A DNA stretch of 62,657 bases from Cryomorpha ignava (GTDB lineage: Bacteria; Bacteroidota; Bacteroidia; Flavobacteriales_D; Cryomorphaceae), in assembly GCF_010686655.1 (NCBI RefSeq), contig NZ_JAAGVY010000030.1:1-62657 (forward strand). Direction: 5' to 3'. Within the stretch, counting starts at the first letter, position 1. Every line of letters begins with the position of its first letter. Below are positions 8,987-20,546 of this stretch, in pieces. The position numbers and the translations under genes were made by a program. The notes under the pieces are model-generated. The model saw nothing but the letters and a program-made list of their open reading frames with translations, made no database searches and was not told the origin of the DNA.

Positions 8987-11900
8987 ATGAAAAATTTGAC
9001 CATTACGCTTGCGGGTATTTTATACCTCGCCACATCACTCTATTCCCAAGATTATTTCTACGATGAAGACCGCCCTCTGGCAGTCTCTGAAAATGCAAAA
9101 GAACTGGTTGTTCACTTAAACACAGCCGAAGCATTTTCGAAACTCACAAAACAAATTCCATCCGGATGGAAGCTCGTGAAGCAAATTGAAAAATACCAAA
9201 TGGTGGTTCTTGAATCTCCGTCAAATCTCCCTGAAAATTTCTCGCTTACCGATCTTGCCGGTTATTCGGATTTGAATATTAAAGACGAAAATTTCGCTAT
9301 TCAGCTTGACGACGGATTTAATCTTTGGCTAGGTTATCAATTGCTGCTTGAACCTAAAAACGGAGTATCCATACCAAATGATATTTCGGGTTTAATGGAA
9401 AAATTTGGCGGAAGCTTTTACCGCGATGACTTTGGAAAGTTTATTATTGAAGTCACCAACCCCAAAAATTCGCTGCTTTTTGCAAATGCACTTGTTGAAA
9501 ACGGATATGTAAACTGGGCCCATCCCAATTTTTACGCCAATCATACCAAATACAGCGACCCCTTGTACCCATTTCAATTTCAAATGAATAATACGGGACA
9601 ATACATTAGCGGTACCAACAGCCTGAACGATATAGACTGCAATGCCGCCGAAGCATGGGGTATTACTACTGGAAGTTCTAGTATTACAGTTGCCGTAATT
9701 GACGATGGTATGGAAAGCCACGAAGATATGGAAGATGCAAATGGAAACAGCCGCCTTATTGCAGGCTTCACTCCATCAAATGGAGCAGGTGGCACCCCAT
9801 ATTCTAGCGGCGCTCACGGTATGGCCTGTTCAGGTATAATTGGTGCTTCACACAACGATATTGGTGTGCGTGGCGTAGCTCCAGGAGTAAAATTTAAATC
9901 TGTAAATATCTTTGAAGGAAGCGAAACGACAAATGATTTGGCCAATGCATTTACCTGGGCCAAAAATCAGGGAGCAGATGTAATGAGCAATTCTTGGGGA
10001 TATACCTCTTGCACATTAAGCCTTTCGGCGTTGAATTCTGCAATTACCGATGCCAAAAATAATGGGCGCGGTGGAGCTGGAAGTGTTATTGTTTTCGCTT
10101 CAGGAAATGGATATAAAACCTGTGTTGATTATCCTGCAAAACTTAGCTATGTAATGGCAGTTGGGGCAGTAACAAATCTAGGTACACATTCTAACTACGC
10201 CAATGAAGGCTCTGATCTTGATATCGTTGCACCAAGTAACGCTGCTCCCGGACAAGCAGGCGCAGGTGTACGTACAATAGATCGCGAAGGATCAAATGGC
10301 TACAGCTCTGGAAATTATACCAGTGGTTTTGGAGGTACGTCTGCCGCCTGCCCTGTTGTAGCAGGGGTTGCAGCACTTATTCTCTCTCACGATCCCACCC
10401 TTACCGAATTAGAAGTGAGAAATCTTATTCAGAGTACGGCCTCCGACATGGGAACTTCTGGATTTGACAATACTTATGGATACGGGCGTGTAAACGCTTA
10501 TCAGGCCTTAATGCAGATAGGTGGAACACCAGCGCCGGTTTGCAATCTTACTGTCTCAAACTATCCTTACTACATGGATTTCGAAAACGGATTGAGCGGC
10601 TGGGCACAGCAAGATAACGACGATTTTGATTGGACGCTGAAAACAGGATCGACAAGCTCTTCAGTCACAGGACCTACTTCGGCATATCAAGGCAATTTTT
10701 ATCTGTACACAGAAGCCTCGGCACCGAATTACCCCAATAAAACTGCCGGAATTTTAGCGCCTTGCTTTGATTTAACAGGCATAGACAATCCTTCGCTAAA
10801 CTTCATGTACAATATGTATGGTGCAGCAATAGGCCAATTAAGCGTTGAAGCGAGCACGGACGGGCAAACCTTTACGGAAATATGGTCGCTATCCGGAAAT
10901 CAGGGCAATGCCTGGGAACTAGCAAACATTAGCCTGGCAGCATATACCGGCGAGAGCACCTTTAGTTTTCGAATTATAGGAACTACAACAAATAATTATA
11001 CAGGCGATATAGCCATCGACGATTTATCAGTCACTTCGGGAGTCATTGCCCCTATTGCGAGCTGTACCACAACAATTGAAAATTATCCCTACGTTGAAAG
11101 TTTTGAATCTGCCGTTTCGCTATGGCAAAACTTGGAAAATGATAATATCGACTGGACAAGGGATGCAAGCGGAACACCTTCAAACTCAACCGGCCCCATA
11201 GCTGCTGCCGATGGTACTTACTATTATTATATAGAAGCTTCATCGCCAAACTATCCGGCAAAGACGGCTGTGTTGGAATCTCCGTGTTTTGATGTTACCG
11301 CAATTTCAGATCCGGTAATTACTTTTGAAACAAATATGAACGGTGCTGCCATGGGTACTTTAACACTGGAAGCCAAGACCGAGACAGGCGACTGGACAAG
11401 TATTTGGAGCCTTAGCGGAAATCAGGGTAGCGACTGGCTTTATCAGCAAATAGGCCTGGCAGATTATGCAAATGAAACGGCCTTGAAATTTCGATTTACA
11501 GGTTCTACAGGCACTTCTTTTACAAGCGATATGGCTTTGGATGCGATTTTTGTTGGTACCGCTCCTGCGGAAACCGGTGGTGATTGCACATCAACAATTG
11601 CTGCATTTCCGTATTCAGAAGGTTTTGAAACGGTAGCTACAGCGTGGATTCAAGGCAATTCCGATAATCTGGACTGGACACGAAAAACCGGCACCACAAC
11701 CTCGTCAGGCACCGGACCGGGAAATGCCTTACAGGGATCATACTATTATTATATGGAAGCTTCATCGCCAAACTATCCGGCAAAATCTGCCGAACTGATC
11801 TCACCTTGTTTCGATTTTTCAGCAGAGACGAATGCAGCTATCGACTTTTCGTATCATATGTATGGAAGTAGTATGGGAGATTTGAAACTCGAAGCCAGAA

Positions 11901-12853
11901 ATGGAAACGGCCCATGGCAATTGCTTTGGTCAATAACCGGTAATCAAGGAAATAACTGGATTACAGAAACTGTGTCGCTTAACGATTTTAGCGGAAGCGA
12001 AAACATAGCACTTCGCTTTATTGGCACAACCGGCACCAGCTTTGCAAGCGATATAGCAATAGACGGAATACAGGTTTACACCAATACAACGGCGACAGCC
12101 TGCCTACCCGAAGATTTTACCAATAACGTTAACTCATATGGCGGCTCACAAGATGCGGGCACTCACAGCGTATCAGGAGGAGGAAGCACCATTTCAATAC
12201 AAAACAATGCTTGGAAATACGCGCCTTTCAATTACACAATTACAGCCAATACCATGCTCGCTTTCGAGTTTAAAAGCACCGGCCAGGGAGAAATACACGG
12301 AATAGGTTTTGATACGGACAATAATATTTCCAATACGCTCACCTTTCAACTTTATGGAACGCAAGCGTGGGGGATTTTGAATTACGAAAATTATTCAGGT
12401 TCAAACTGGCAGTCGTACACCATTCCGGTAGGGTCATTTTTTACCGGAACGTATAACAGACTTACCTTTGCTTGTGATAACGACGGTGGAACGGGTGACA
12501 ACTCGCAATTTAGAAATATTGTTATTTATGAAAACGGAAGCTGCACGCCCGGGATTTCAATCAATACCTCAACTGTGAACAATGCAATTATTGGTACAGA
12601 AAATGAAACCGTCTCTACCTTTGTAGTTTATCCCAATCCGGCGTCGAATTTGGTTCATATTACCATAAATAATGTCCGAGAGCAAGGGTCTATCGCCCTT
12701 ACAGACATTAGCGGCAAGGTATTGAGGGTCATTAAACTGCAAACAGAAAACACCGACTTAGATATCAGTAATTTTGCAAATGGTGTTTATTTTATTCAAT
12801 TGCTAAATGGCGACCAAATTTTGGAAACACAAAAATTAATCAAGACAAATTAA
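8987..12853 (+). CDS. Subtilisin-like serine protease (S8) with three MAM-like repeats and T9SS sorting domain
   Basis: A 1288-residue secreted protease. Signal peptide 1-20 (ending SLYSQ), a propeptide to about 180, and a subtilase domain about 200-510 with the catalytic triad Asp239 (AVIDDG), His277 (AHGMACSG) and Ser452 (GGTSAACPVVAG), all intact. Three repeats of about 170 residues follow (about 518-685, 692-862, 866-1030), each starting Cys-x-x-x-(I/V)-x-x-(Y/F)-P-Y and containing F-E-x-x-x-x-x-W, resembling MAM-type adhesion domains. A further beta-sandwich (about 1035-1195) and a type A T9SS sorting domain (YPNPASNLVHI ... NGVYFIQL, from about 1210) end the protein. A strong hairpin terminator follows it. 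Confidence 0.94.
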   Translation: MKNLTITLAGILYLATSLYSQDYFYDEDRPLAVSENAKELVVHLNTAEAFSKLTKQIPSGWKLVKQIEKYQMVVLESPSNLPENFSLTDLAGYSDLNIKDENFAIQLDDGFNLWLGYQLLLEPKNGVSIPNDISGLMEKFGGSFYRDDFGKFIIEVTNPKNSLLFANALVENGYVNWAHPNFYANHTKYSDPLYPFQFQMNNTGQYISGTNSLNDIDCNAAEAWGITTGSSSITVAVIDDGMESHEDMEDANGNSRLIAGFTPSNGAGGTPYSSGAHGMACSGIIGASHNDIGVRGVAPGVKFKSVNIFEGSETTNDLANAFTWAKNQGADVMSNSWGYTSCTLSLSALNSAITDAKNNGRGGAGSVIVFASGNGYKTCVDYPAKLSYVMAVGAVTNLGTHSNYANEGSDLDIVAPSNAAPGQAGAGVRTIDREGSNGYSSGNYTSGFGGTSAACPVVAGVAALILSHDPTLTELEVRNLIQSTASDMGTSGFDNTYGYGRVNAYQALMQIGGTPAPVCNLTVSNYPYYMDFENGLSGWAQQDNDDFDWTLKTGSTSSSVTGPTSAYQGNFYLYTEASAPNYPNKTAGILAPCFDLTGIDNPSLNFMYNMYGAAIGQLSVEASTDGQTFTEIWSLSGNQGNAWELANISLAAYTGESTFSFRIIGTTTNNYTGDIAIDDLSVTSGVIAPIASCTTTIENYPYVESFESAVSLWQNLENDNIDWTRDASGTPSNSTGPIAAADGTYYYYIEASSPNYPAKTAVLESPCFDVTAISDPVITFETNMNGAAMGTLTLEAKTETGDWTSIWSLSGNQGSDWLYQQIGLADYANETALKFRFTGSTGTSFTSDMALDAIFVGTAPAETGGDCTSTIAAFPYSEGFETVATAWIQGNSDNLDWTRKTGTTTSSGTGPGNALQGSYYYYMEASSPNYPAKSAELISPCFDFSAETNAAIDFSYHMYGSSMGDLKLEARNGNGPWQLLWSITGNQGNNWITETVSLNDFSGSENIALRFIGTTGTSFASDIAIDGIQVYTNTTATACLPEDFTNNVNSYGGSQDAGTHSVSGGGSTISIQNNAWKYAPFNYTITANTMLAFEFKSTGQGEIHGIGFDTDNNISNTLTFQLYGTQAWGILNYENYSGSNWQSYTIPVGSFFTGTYNRLTFACDNDGGTGDNSQFRNIVIYENGSCTPGISINTSTVNNAIIGTENETVSTFVVYPNPASNLVHITINNVREQGSIALTDISGKVLRVIKLQTENTDLDISNFANGVYFIQLLNGDQILETQKLIKTN
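10540..12090 (+). repeat. Three MAM-like repeats encoded in the subtilase gene
   Basis: Three tandem coding repeats (about 10540-11040, 11058-11570, 11583-12090). Repeats 2 and 3 share a nearly identical stretch of about 43 bases (11219-11261 and 11742-11784, one mismatch seen), far more alike than the rest of the repeats, which points to recent duplication or gene conversion. Confidence 0.75.
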
Positions 12854-12874
12854 TACTTTAGTAAATCGATTAGT

Positions 12875-12907
12875 AAAAAAGGGAGTCTGTTTCAGATTCC
12901 CTTTTTT
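12875..12907. terminator. Intrinsic terminator after the subtilase
   Basis: About 15-bp stem (AAAAAAGGGAGTCTG / CAGATTCCCTTTTTT, one G-T pair) with a TTT loop and a terminal T run. Confidence 0.88.
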
Positions 12908-12952
12908 GTTTACACATGGCGAGCGCTTTAATTTAAAGGTATTATCTTCGCA

Positions 12953-12960
12953 GCCGAAAA
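12953..12960 (+). promoter_or_regulatory. Possible -7 element for icd
   Basis: TATCTTCG is one base from TAnnTTTG and sits 105 bases before the icd start, implying a leader of about 100 bases. It is a weak call. Confidence 0.35.
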
Positions 12961-12987
12961 ATAGTTAGTACAATCTGCCCCGGTTAA

Positions 12988-15288
<2,301 letters not shown>

Positions 15289-15296
15289 ATAGTTTT

Positions 15297-15377
15297 AGCT
15301 GCAAGCTGTAAGCCGCAAGCTTCAAGTAGCATTTGTCTTTAGCTGCGCGATTTTCTTGCAGCTTAAAGCTTACGACC
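15297..15377. repeat. Palindromic intergenic repeat, copy 1
   Basis: Built from AGCTGCAAGCTGTAAGCC-like units. It shares a core (TTTAGCTGCGCGATTTTCTT then GCAGCTT and AAGCTTACG) with 17811-17881 in the same orientation. The two copies flank the T9SS remnant and the type B T9SS gene. Confidence 0.75.
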
Positions 15378-15420
15378 GAAGGAAGTCCGTATGGATAGCT
15401 ACCAAAAACTTCCAAAACCA

Positions 15421-15451
15421 AAAGCGCACCGGAAACTCCCGATGCGCTTTT
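15421..15451. terminator. Hairpin with T tract, probable terminator
   Basis: Stem AAAGCGCA / TGCGCTTT plus inner GGA/TCC pairing, then TTTT. It lies 130 bases after icd and directly before the stop of the minus-strand remnant, so it may once have served both. Confidence 0.55.
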
Positions 15452-15483
15452 CTAATTAAGATTGGTACACTATCTTATTGAGT

Positions 15484-15651
15484 TTATTTCATACTGATTA
15501 ATTTACCGGTTTCAACCTCTGTATTGTTCATGTAGAGTTTATAGATGACAATACCCGTGGGTAAATCTGCGCTTTGTACAGTGAGGTTAACCTGTTTTTC
15601 AGCAACTTGTGTTTCAAACACGAGTCTGTATTTATTATCTAAATTGGTCGG
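15484..15651 (-). pseudogene. Remnant of a T9SS sorting domain
   Basis: On the minus strand 55 sense codons and a TAA read as the tail of a type A sorting domain: TNLDNKYRLVFETQVAEKQ, then VNLTVQSADLPTGIVIYKLY, ending GKLISMK. A TGA closes the frame upstream at 15652-15654 and there is no start codon, so this is the last part of a secreted protein whose body has been lost. The DNA beyond 15655 shows no further homology that I can see. Confidence 0.72.
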
Positions 15652-15835
15652 TCAGCATTGTCGTGACCATTTCATGTTTCAATCTCATTCTAATACGGGA
15701 AAATTCAAAATTTCTTATTAACTTTCATGCTTAGCAATACTAAAGTAATTCTTCTTCATAAGGTTAAGTTTTAAAGGATTTACTTGCGGTGCTAAAAAAA
15801 AAACCAATTTAGCAAGGATTAAGTAAGTTAATTTT

Positions 15836-17767
15836 ATGAAGTGGATTCTCTTTTTGACATTAGCATTTTTCTTGTATAAACCAACATGGGGTCAAAATCT
15901 TTTTGTCGAAGAGTGTTTTGTGGGTGGTGTTACGGTTGCTGGTAGAACTTCTTTATCAATAACTGATGGTTTTTTTAAAATAAAATGGGAGAATAATTAT
16001 AGTTTAAAGGCGGCTTATGCTTTGTCATACAGATTTAGATCACCTCCGTCAACCGAATTTATGGTGAACGATAATACATTTATTTGGGATTCCTCCAATC
16101 AATTCGGTGATCAACAGGCTGGGAATATCTCATCGGATTACTTCGCCGTAAATGTTCTTGATATTACTAATCAAATAGAAATAAGTAGCGATTCATGTTA
16201 TGTTTACATGAATGGCATAGATTATTCAAAAGGGTTCGAGCAAGCTTATTATAGTTTGGAATTCGTATTTCTATATGAGTCTCCGAGTATTTCAGACACT
16301 ACATGTTTGAGAATTTACACTGCCTCTCAACCGCAGTATATACCTCAAAACTATTCTTTTGTACTTCCTGATTATAATCCATATAAAGATGTCGGATTTT
16401 CAATTTATTCTGATCGGCTCAATAATTTTTATGAAGATAGAACCTGCATCGGTATAAATGGTGATAATATAGGTTGTGTATATGGATGGGACAAAACGAA
16501 TTTAGGCACGTCCGGTGTGAGGGGTCATTTCTATTACGAAAATGGAGAATTACAAGGTTTAGATGATGATACCGCCAATACGCGTGTATTTAAGAGTGAT
16601 GGAATAGCCATTATCAACCAGTATTTAACTGATCAGCCTTTGCAACAACTTTATTTAAATCCTGTAAATTATAATAATCCGATCTGGGGTTTTAATAATC
16701 ACCCCGCCTTCTTCATCGTGTACACCCCAAATTGCAGTCTCCCTCAAGGAGATATGCCACGCTCTCAATCTACCTGCCGCCGACAGGCACCAAATCGAGG
16801 CCAACCTGATTACACAGAACCCATAGAATTTAGCGCCATACCGGGCTATGACCATTACGCATGGACACCTGCCGCTGGTCTTAGCGATTCTACAATTGCC
16901 AATCCCATTTGCAATGCAGATAGCAGTGGCTGGTATCGGGTACGGATGTGGAACGATGATGAAGACGGTGCTTGCGCACAAACTATCCCTGTTTTTCTCA
17001 CAGTCGGCAAAGTGCCGCGTCCAAAAAGTCTTCAAATAATTCCCAGCACCTGTCCCGCCAATACCGGCAAGATTATCTTTGGAGGAATGGACGGGAAAGC
17101 ACCGTTTCAATACACTGTTAACGGAGAAACAAAAAACAGTTCCATGTTTGAGAATCTTGCGCCCGGTAGTTATGAACTCTCTGTGCAAGATGCCTTGGGA
17201 TGTTTGTGGGACAGTACCGTGGTGCTTGATGTAAATCCGTTTCAAACAGCCGCCTTTTCGGCCAATCCAGATTCGGGTTACTCGCCACTTAAAGTCGTTT
17301 TTCACAACCAAAGTACCAATGCCACAAGCTATGTCTGGCTTATGGACGGCGAACCTTTTAGCACTTCGCCTAATTATACCGGCTATACCTTTGCAGATAC
17401 GGGCACCTTTACCGTCGCACTTATTGCGTATCGCATAGACGCCACATGTACTGATACTGCCTTTGCCACCATTCGGGTAGCGGAAGGAGTAAAAATGATT
17501 GTTCCCAATATCATTACACCAAATAACGATGGCCGCAATGATGCCCTCGTGGCACAAACCGGTGGCGTAGCCATCATGCGGTGGGAAGTGCGCAACCGCT
17601 GGGGCAATCTTCTCCATAGCGGCGAAGCTACCAATCCACCACCGGCGCTGACCCTCTGGAGCCCGGAAGAAAATCAATATCCTGATGGAGTTTATACGGT
17701 GATTATTACGGCGCGAGGGAATAGCGGAGAGGTTAAGGATTTTGGGGTGCAGGTTGTTTTGAAATAG
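15836..17767 (+). CDS. Secreted PKD-domain protein with gliding-type (type B) T9SS sorting domain
   Basis: A 643-residue exported protein. Signal peptide 1-19 (ending PTWGQ). Residues 20-295 show no domain I recognise. Residues about 320-385 are a PKD/Ig-like segment, about 395-465 a SprB-like repeat (GSYELSVQDALGC), about 470-545 a PKD domain (SYVWLMDGEPF ... YTFADTGTFTVALIAY), and about 553-643 a gliding-motility type C-terminal domain (VPNIITPNNDGRNDAL, NRWGNLLH, YPDGVYTVII), the type B T9SS signal. Bases before about 16720 are clearly more AT-rich than those after, and the change falls near a small palindrome at 16772-16789 that encodes the odd peptide STCRRQAPN. The gene may be a recombinant of two alleles. 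Confidence 0.88.
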   Translation: MKWILFLTLAFFLYKPTWGQNLFVEECFVGGVTVAGRTSLSITDGFFKIKWENNYSLKAAYALSYRFRSPPSTEFMVNDNTFIWDSSNQFGDQQAGNISSDYFAVNVLDITNQIEISSDSCYVYMNGIDYSKGFEQAYYSLEFVFLYESPSISDTTCLRIYTASQPQYIPQNYSFVLPDYNPYKDVGFSIYSDRLNNFYEDRTCIGINGDNIGCVYGWDKTNLGTSGVRGHFYYENGELQGLDDDTANTRVFKSDGIAIINQYLTDQPLQQLYLNPVNYNNPIWGFNNHPAFFIVYTPNCSLPQGDMPRSQSTCRRQAPNRGQPDYTEPIEFSAIPGYDHYAWTPAAGLSDSTIANPICNADSSGWYRVRMWNDDEDGACAQTIPVFLTVGKVPRPKSLQIIPSTCPANTGKIIFGGMDGKAPFQYTVNGETKNSSMFENLAPGSYELSVQDALGCLWDSTVVLDVNPFQTAAFSANPDSGYSPLKVVFHNQSTNATSYVWLMDGEPFSTSPNYTGYTFADTGTFTVALIAYRIDATCTDTAFATIRVAEGVKMIVPNIITPNNDGRNDALVAQTGGVAIMRWEVRNRWGNLLHSGEATNPPPALTLWSPEENQYPDGVYTVIITARGNSGEVKDFGVQVVLK

Positions 17768-17810
17768 TCTCGAGTCGCTAGTCTCTTGTCGCGAGGGAGT
17801 AGTTTCAAGC

Positions 17811-17881
17811 CGCAAGCTGTGAAAATTTCTCTTTAGCTGCGCGATTTTCTTGCAGCTTGAAGCTTACGGCTTGAAGCTTTT
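17811..17881. repeat. Palindromic intergenic repeat, copy 2
   Basis: AAGCCGCAAGCT near the left end pairs with AGCTTACGGCTT near the right end (one mismatch), so the element can form a long hairpin. Direct relative of 15297-15377. Confidence 0.75.
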
Positions 17882-17906
17882 CCCATATATTTACCGCAAA
17901 AAATTA

Positions 17907-18782
17907 ATGGCTTCAGGAATTTTTGCCGTATTAGATGATCTAGCCGTTCTTTTGGACGATGTGGCTATGATGAGTAAAGTTGCGGCGAAAAAAACTGCCG
18001 GAATTTTGGGCGACGATTTGGCTGTAAATGCTGAAAAAGCGTCCGGGTTTGCCTCTACTCGCGAAATTCCGGTATTGTGGGCTATAACCAAAGGGTCGTT
18101 TCTCAACAAGCTGATTATTCTTCCAGTTGCCTTTCTGCTAAGTGCATTTTTGCCTTGGGCTGTTACAATTATTTTAATTCTCGGTGGTCTGTATCTGGCT
18201 TATGAAGGTGCCGAAAAGATTTACGAATTCTTTGTGCCACATAAACACGAAAAGGAAGTAAAGTCTAAAATAGAACTCTCTGAAAGTGAAATTCTCGCAT
18301 TTGAAAAAGAAAGGGTTAAGTCAGCCATTTTAACCGACTTTATTCTATCCATTGAAATTATAATTATCGCGCTTGGCACAGTTGCTACCGAGCCCATCGT
18401 ATCACAGATATTGGTGGTAACTATTATTGCAATTATTGCAACCGTGGGTGTTTATGGTATTGTTGCGCTTATTGTGCGAATGGACGAAGTGGGCTTTAAA
18501 CTCATTAAAAACAGCAAAAAAGAGAAGAGTTTTACCAAATCTTTGGGTAACTTTCTTGTTCTGGCATTGCCAAAAGTGATTAAAAGCCTAAGCGTAATCG
18601 GCACCATAGCTTTGATTTTAGTTTCCGGTGGAATATTTGTTCACAGCACCGAATTTTTCCGTAATCTTCTCCCCGCTCTCCCATCCATTCTGCTTGAGTT
18701 TATCGTTGGACTCGTGGTTGGATTTATTGTTTTGCTTTTGGTAAACGCATTTATGAAAATAAAAAGTATGCTGAAGAAGTGA
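17907..18782 (+). CDS. DUF808 (YedI-like) inner membrane protein
   Basis: A 291-residue multi-pass membrane protein of the DUF808/YedI family; the molecular function of the family is not known. The N-terminal signature is clear (ASGIFAVLDDLAVLLDDVAM and KKTAGILGDDLAVNAEKASG), and five to six hydrophobic helices follow, with a GGLYLAYEGAEKIYEF segment typical of the family. I start at the ATG at 17907: an in-frame ATG at 17850 would add residues read through the palindromic repeat, which are not part of the family. Confidence 0.88.
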   Translation: MASGIFAVLDDLAVLLDDVAMMSKVAAKKTAGILGDDLAVNAEKASGFASTREIPVLWAITKGSFLNKLIILPVAFLLSAFLPWAVTIILILGGLYLAYEGAEKIYEFFVPHKHEKEVKSKIELSESEILAFEKERVKSAILTDFILSIEIIIIALGTVATEPIVSQILVVTIIAIIATVGVYGIVALIVRMDEVGFKLIKNSKKEKSFTKSLGNFLVLALPKVIKSLSVIGTIALILVSGGIFVHSTEFFRNLLPALPSILLEFIVGLVVGFIVLLLVNAFMKIKSMLKK

Positions 18783-19254
18783 TGGCAATGAGGCAGATCA
18801 AATTTGACTTTCAATATTTGGAGTTTACAGGTGGCTGAACATCAATGCTTCCCGCACCCCAACTTAGCATAGCGATTTCCGAACGACGAAGTCCTCACGA
18901 ATTCAAATAGAAAATAAACACTTATGAGTAATACCTTATAAAATGAACTCTTATGAGTAAAAGGGCGCCACCGCACACATCATGCAAAGTGAGCAACTTA
19001 GCGCATCGATCTCATGACCACAGGGAATAATTTTATCCATTTATATGCTTTTCTAGGCAGATCAAATTTGGCATTCCCCTTAAGGATGTGATGACAGAAA
19101 GACTTCAATAAATGATTTTAGTTTCTTCTTTACCAAAAGACCACACAGATTTTACGCAATCAAGCGAAGCATAACCAAAACAAAAATCAAATCAAGAACA
19201 ACTTTGCGCCTAACGCCAAATGCGTCATCCTTGATTTGCGCCTTAGCGAGACTA
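18783..19254. repeat. Intergenic region with dispersed-repeat copy A (18848-18980)
   Basis: No gene. It contains, in order, a CTTCCCGCACCCCAACTTAG block (18848), an AATACCTTATAAAAT block followed by TTATGAGTAAAA (18931-18962), and ACCGCACACAT (18970-18980). The same three blocks in the same order occur at 51783-51937. The right end of the element is not recognisable here. Confidence 0.65.
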
Positions 19255-20244
19255 TTAATCATAATACTCAAACCCATCAATAATATCTAAATAAACCCCA
19301 TCAAAACCGGCATTCAGTATTTTAGAAAGATACGAATCTTCATTTCCATAAATTATATCCTGCCAGGCCGGTTCCCAATACTTCACCTTGTAATTGCCCG
19401 GCCAGTCTGGGTTCACAGCATCAAGCCATTCGGGTTTTGCTGAATTCCATAATGGGTTCCAATAATAACGGTAATCTTCAGCTTCGCCAATAGACATATA
19501 GCATACCACCAATCGCGAGCCACCATTTGCTTTAATACGCAGCTCTTCTATTTCACCGGCAGTGAAAGCCAAATTGTCGGCCGAAAATAAATCCATGATT
19601 ACCAAATCATAGTTGGTGGCTGTTACCGCATCTATAAAATCAGATTTTGATGTAAAGTTTGCAGGATTAATCAAGTAAAGAAAATTCTTAACCTGCGTCA
19701 TTGCCAGAATATCATCATCATTTTCGGCATAAATAGGATTGGGATAATTGGGAATATGGTCAAGTTCACGGCGATTTGCCGCAAATGACACATAATTTCT
19801 CGACTGATTTACAGCATATGAATCATCTACCTTTAAGGGAGTGGAACAATAATCAGTTACCAGAATTTTATTTCCGCTATTTCGAGAAACATTTAGAAAA
19901 TCAATGATATAATCTCTTTCCTCACCAAGCGTAGCTTCGTTATCATTATTATAGCCGTACAGCAAATCTTCCTGTCCGTTTGCATCAATTGCGTTTAAAT
20001 AATCCATTGCTTTAGCACCATCAGCCTCGCCATCTATGGTAACCAGCTCTATTCCATTTTGGGGTATAATCAAAAATCCGGGATGATCTTCTTTTGCCGC
20101 CTGGCTAATACCGATTACAAAATTTCGCATTTCCTGTCGGTAATACGGATTTACTTCCTCAGCTTCTTCATCACTTTTCTTGCAAGAGGTAAATAGAATG
20201 AGCGCCACGAAAAACACTTGAGAAATACGAACCATAAAATCCAT
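19255..20244 (-). CDS. GH114/TM1410-like lipoprotein (putative endo-alpha-1,4-polygalactosaminidase)
   Basis: About 329 residues. The N-terminus has a lipoprotein signal (hydrophobic run ending LFTSC followed by charged residues), so the protein is anchored in a membrane. The rest matches the TM1410/GH114 family of TIM-barrel proteins: an N-terminal NYVSFAANRRELDHIPNYP stretch, YDLVIMDLFSAD, VVCYMSIGEAEDYRYYW with the family's acidic residues, and the C-terminal GFDGVYLDIIDGFEYYD motif with acidic catalytic candidates. The substrate is not predictable. Start: of the in-frame ATGs at 20265, 20244 and 20235, that at 20244 has a purine-rich GGAGAG about 13 bases upstream; this is uncertain. Confidence 0.85.
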   Translation of the reverse strand: MDFMVRISQVFFVALILFTSCKKSDEEAEEVNPYYRQEMRNFVIGISQAAKEDHPGFLIIPQNGIELVTIDGEADGAKAMDYLNAIDANGQEDLLYGYNNDNEATLGEERDYIIDFLNVSRNSGNKILVTDYCSTPLKVDDSYAVNQSRNYVSFAANRRELDHIPNYPNPIYAENDDDILAMTQVKNFLYLINPANFTSKSDFIDAVTATNYDLVIMDLFSADNLAFTAGEIEELRIKANGGSRLVVCYMSIGEAEDYRYYWNPLWNSAKPEWLDAVNPDWPGNYKVKYWEPAWQDIIYGNEDSYLSKILNAGFDGVYLDIIDGFEYYD

Positions 20245-20530
20245 TTCTGTAAAAACGCTCTCCATATTTTAAAATTGTTTTCTTTGATCGAGTAGAGCTA
20301 TTTCATTGTGCCTATTAAAAGAAAGTGACTTTATGACTTTGGTTTGAATCAATTAATGAAGTGTTTGGTTCGCTGGCTAAAGTAAATGTGCCATGTGATT
20401 TGTGCCTCACCCAAAAGGGTGATTTTTAGGTTAAATGATTTAGGTAACGAATTATACACCTGACAAATCATATCAAAGCCAAATCAAAAACCCCTTCTAA
20501 AATTCTCCAAACTAATCATCAAAAAAAGTC

Positions 20531-20538
20531 TATTTTTG
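20531..20538 (+). promoter_or_regulatory. Putative -7 element for the MATE gene at 20547
   Basis: TATTTTTG matches TAnnTTTG and lies only 8 bases before the start codon, implying a nearly leaderless mRNA. Confidence 0.5.
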
Positions 20539-20546
20539 CCGCCCCA

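Noticed and set aside
16655-17815. Long antisense open frame (386 codons) opposite the type B T9SS gene
   Set aside because: The plus-strand gene has a signal peptide, PKD and sorting domains. The antisense frame is low in real motifs and rich in Ile, Arg and Cys typical of a shadow.
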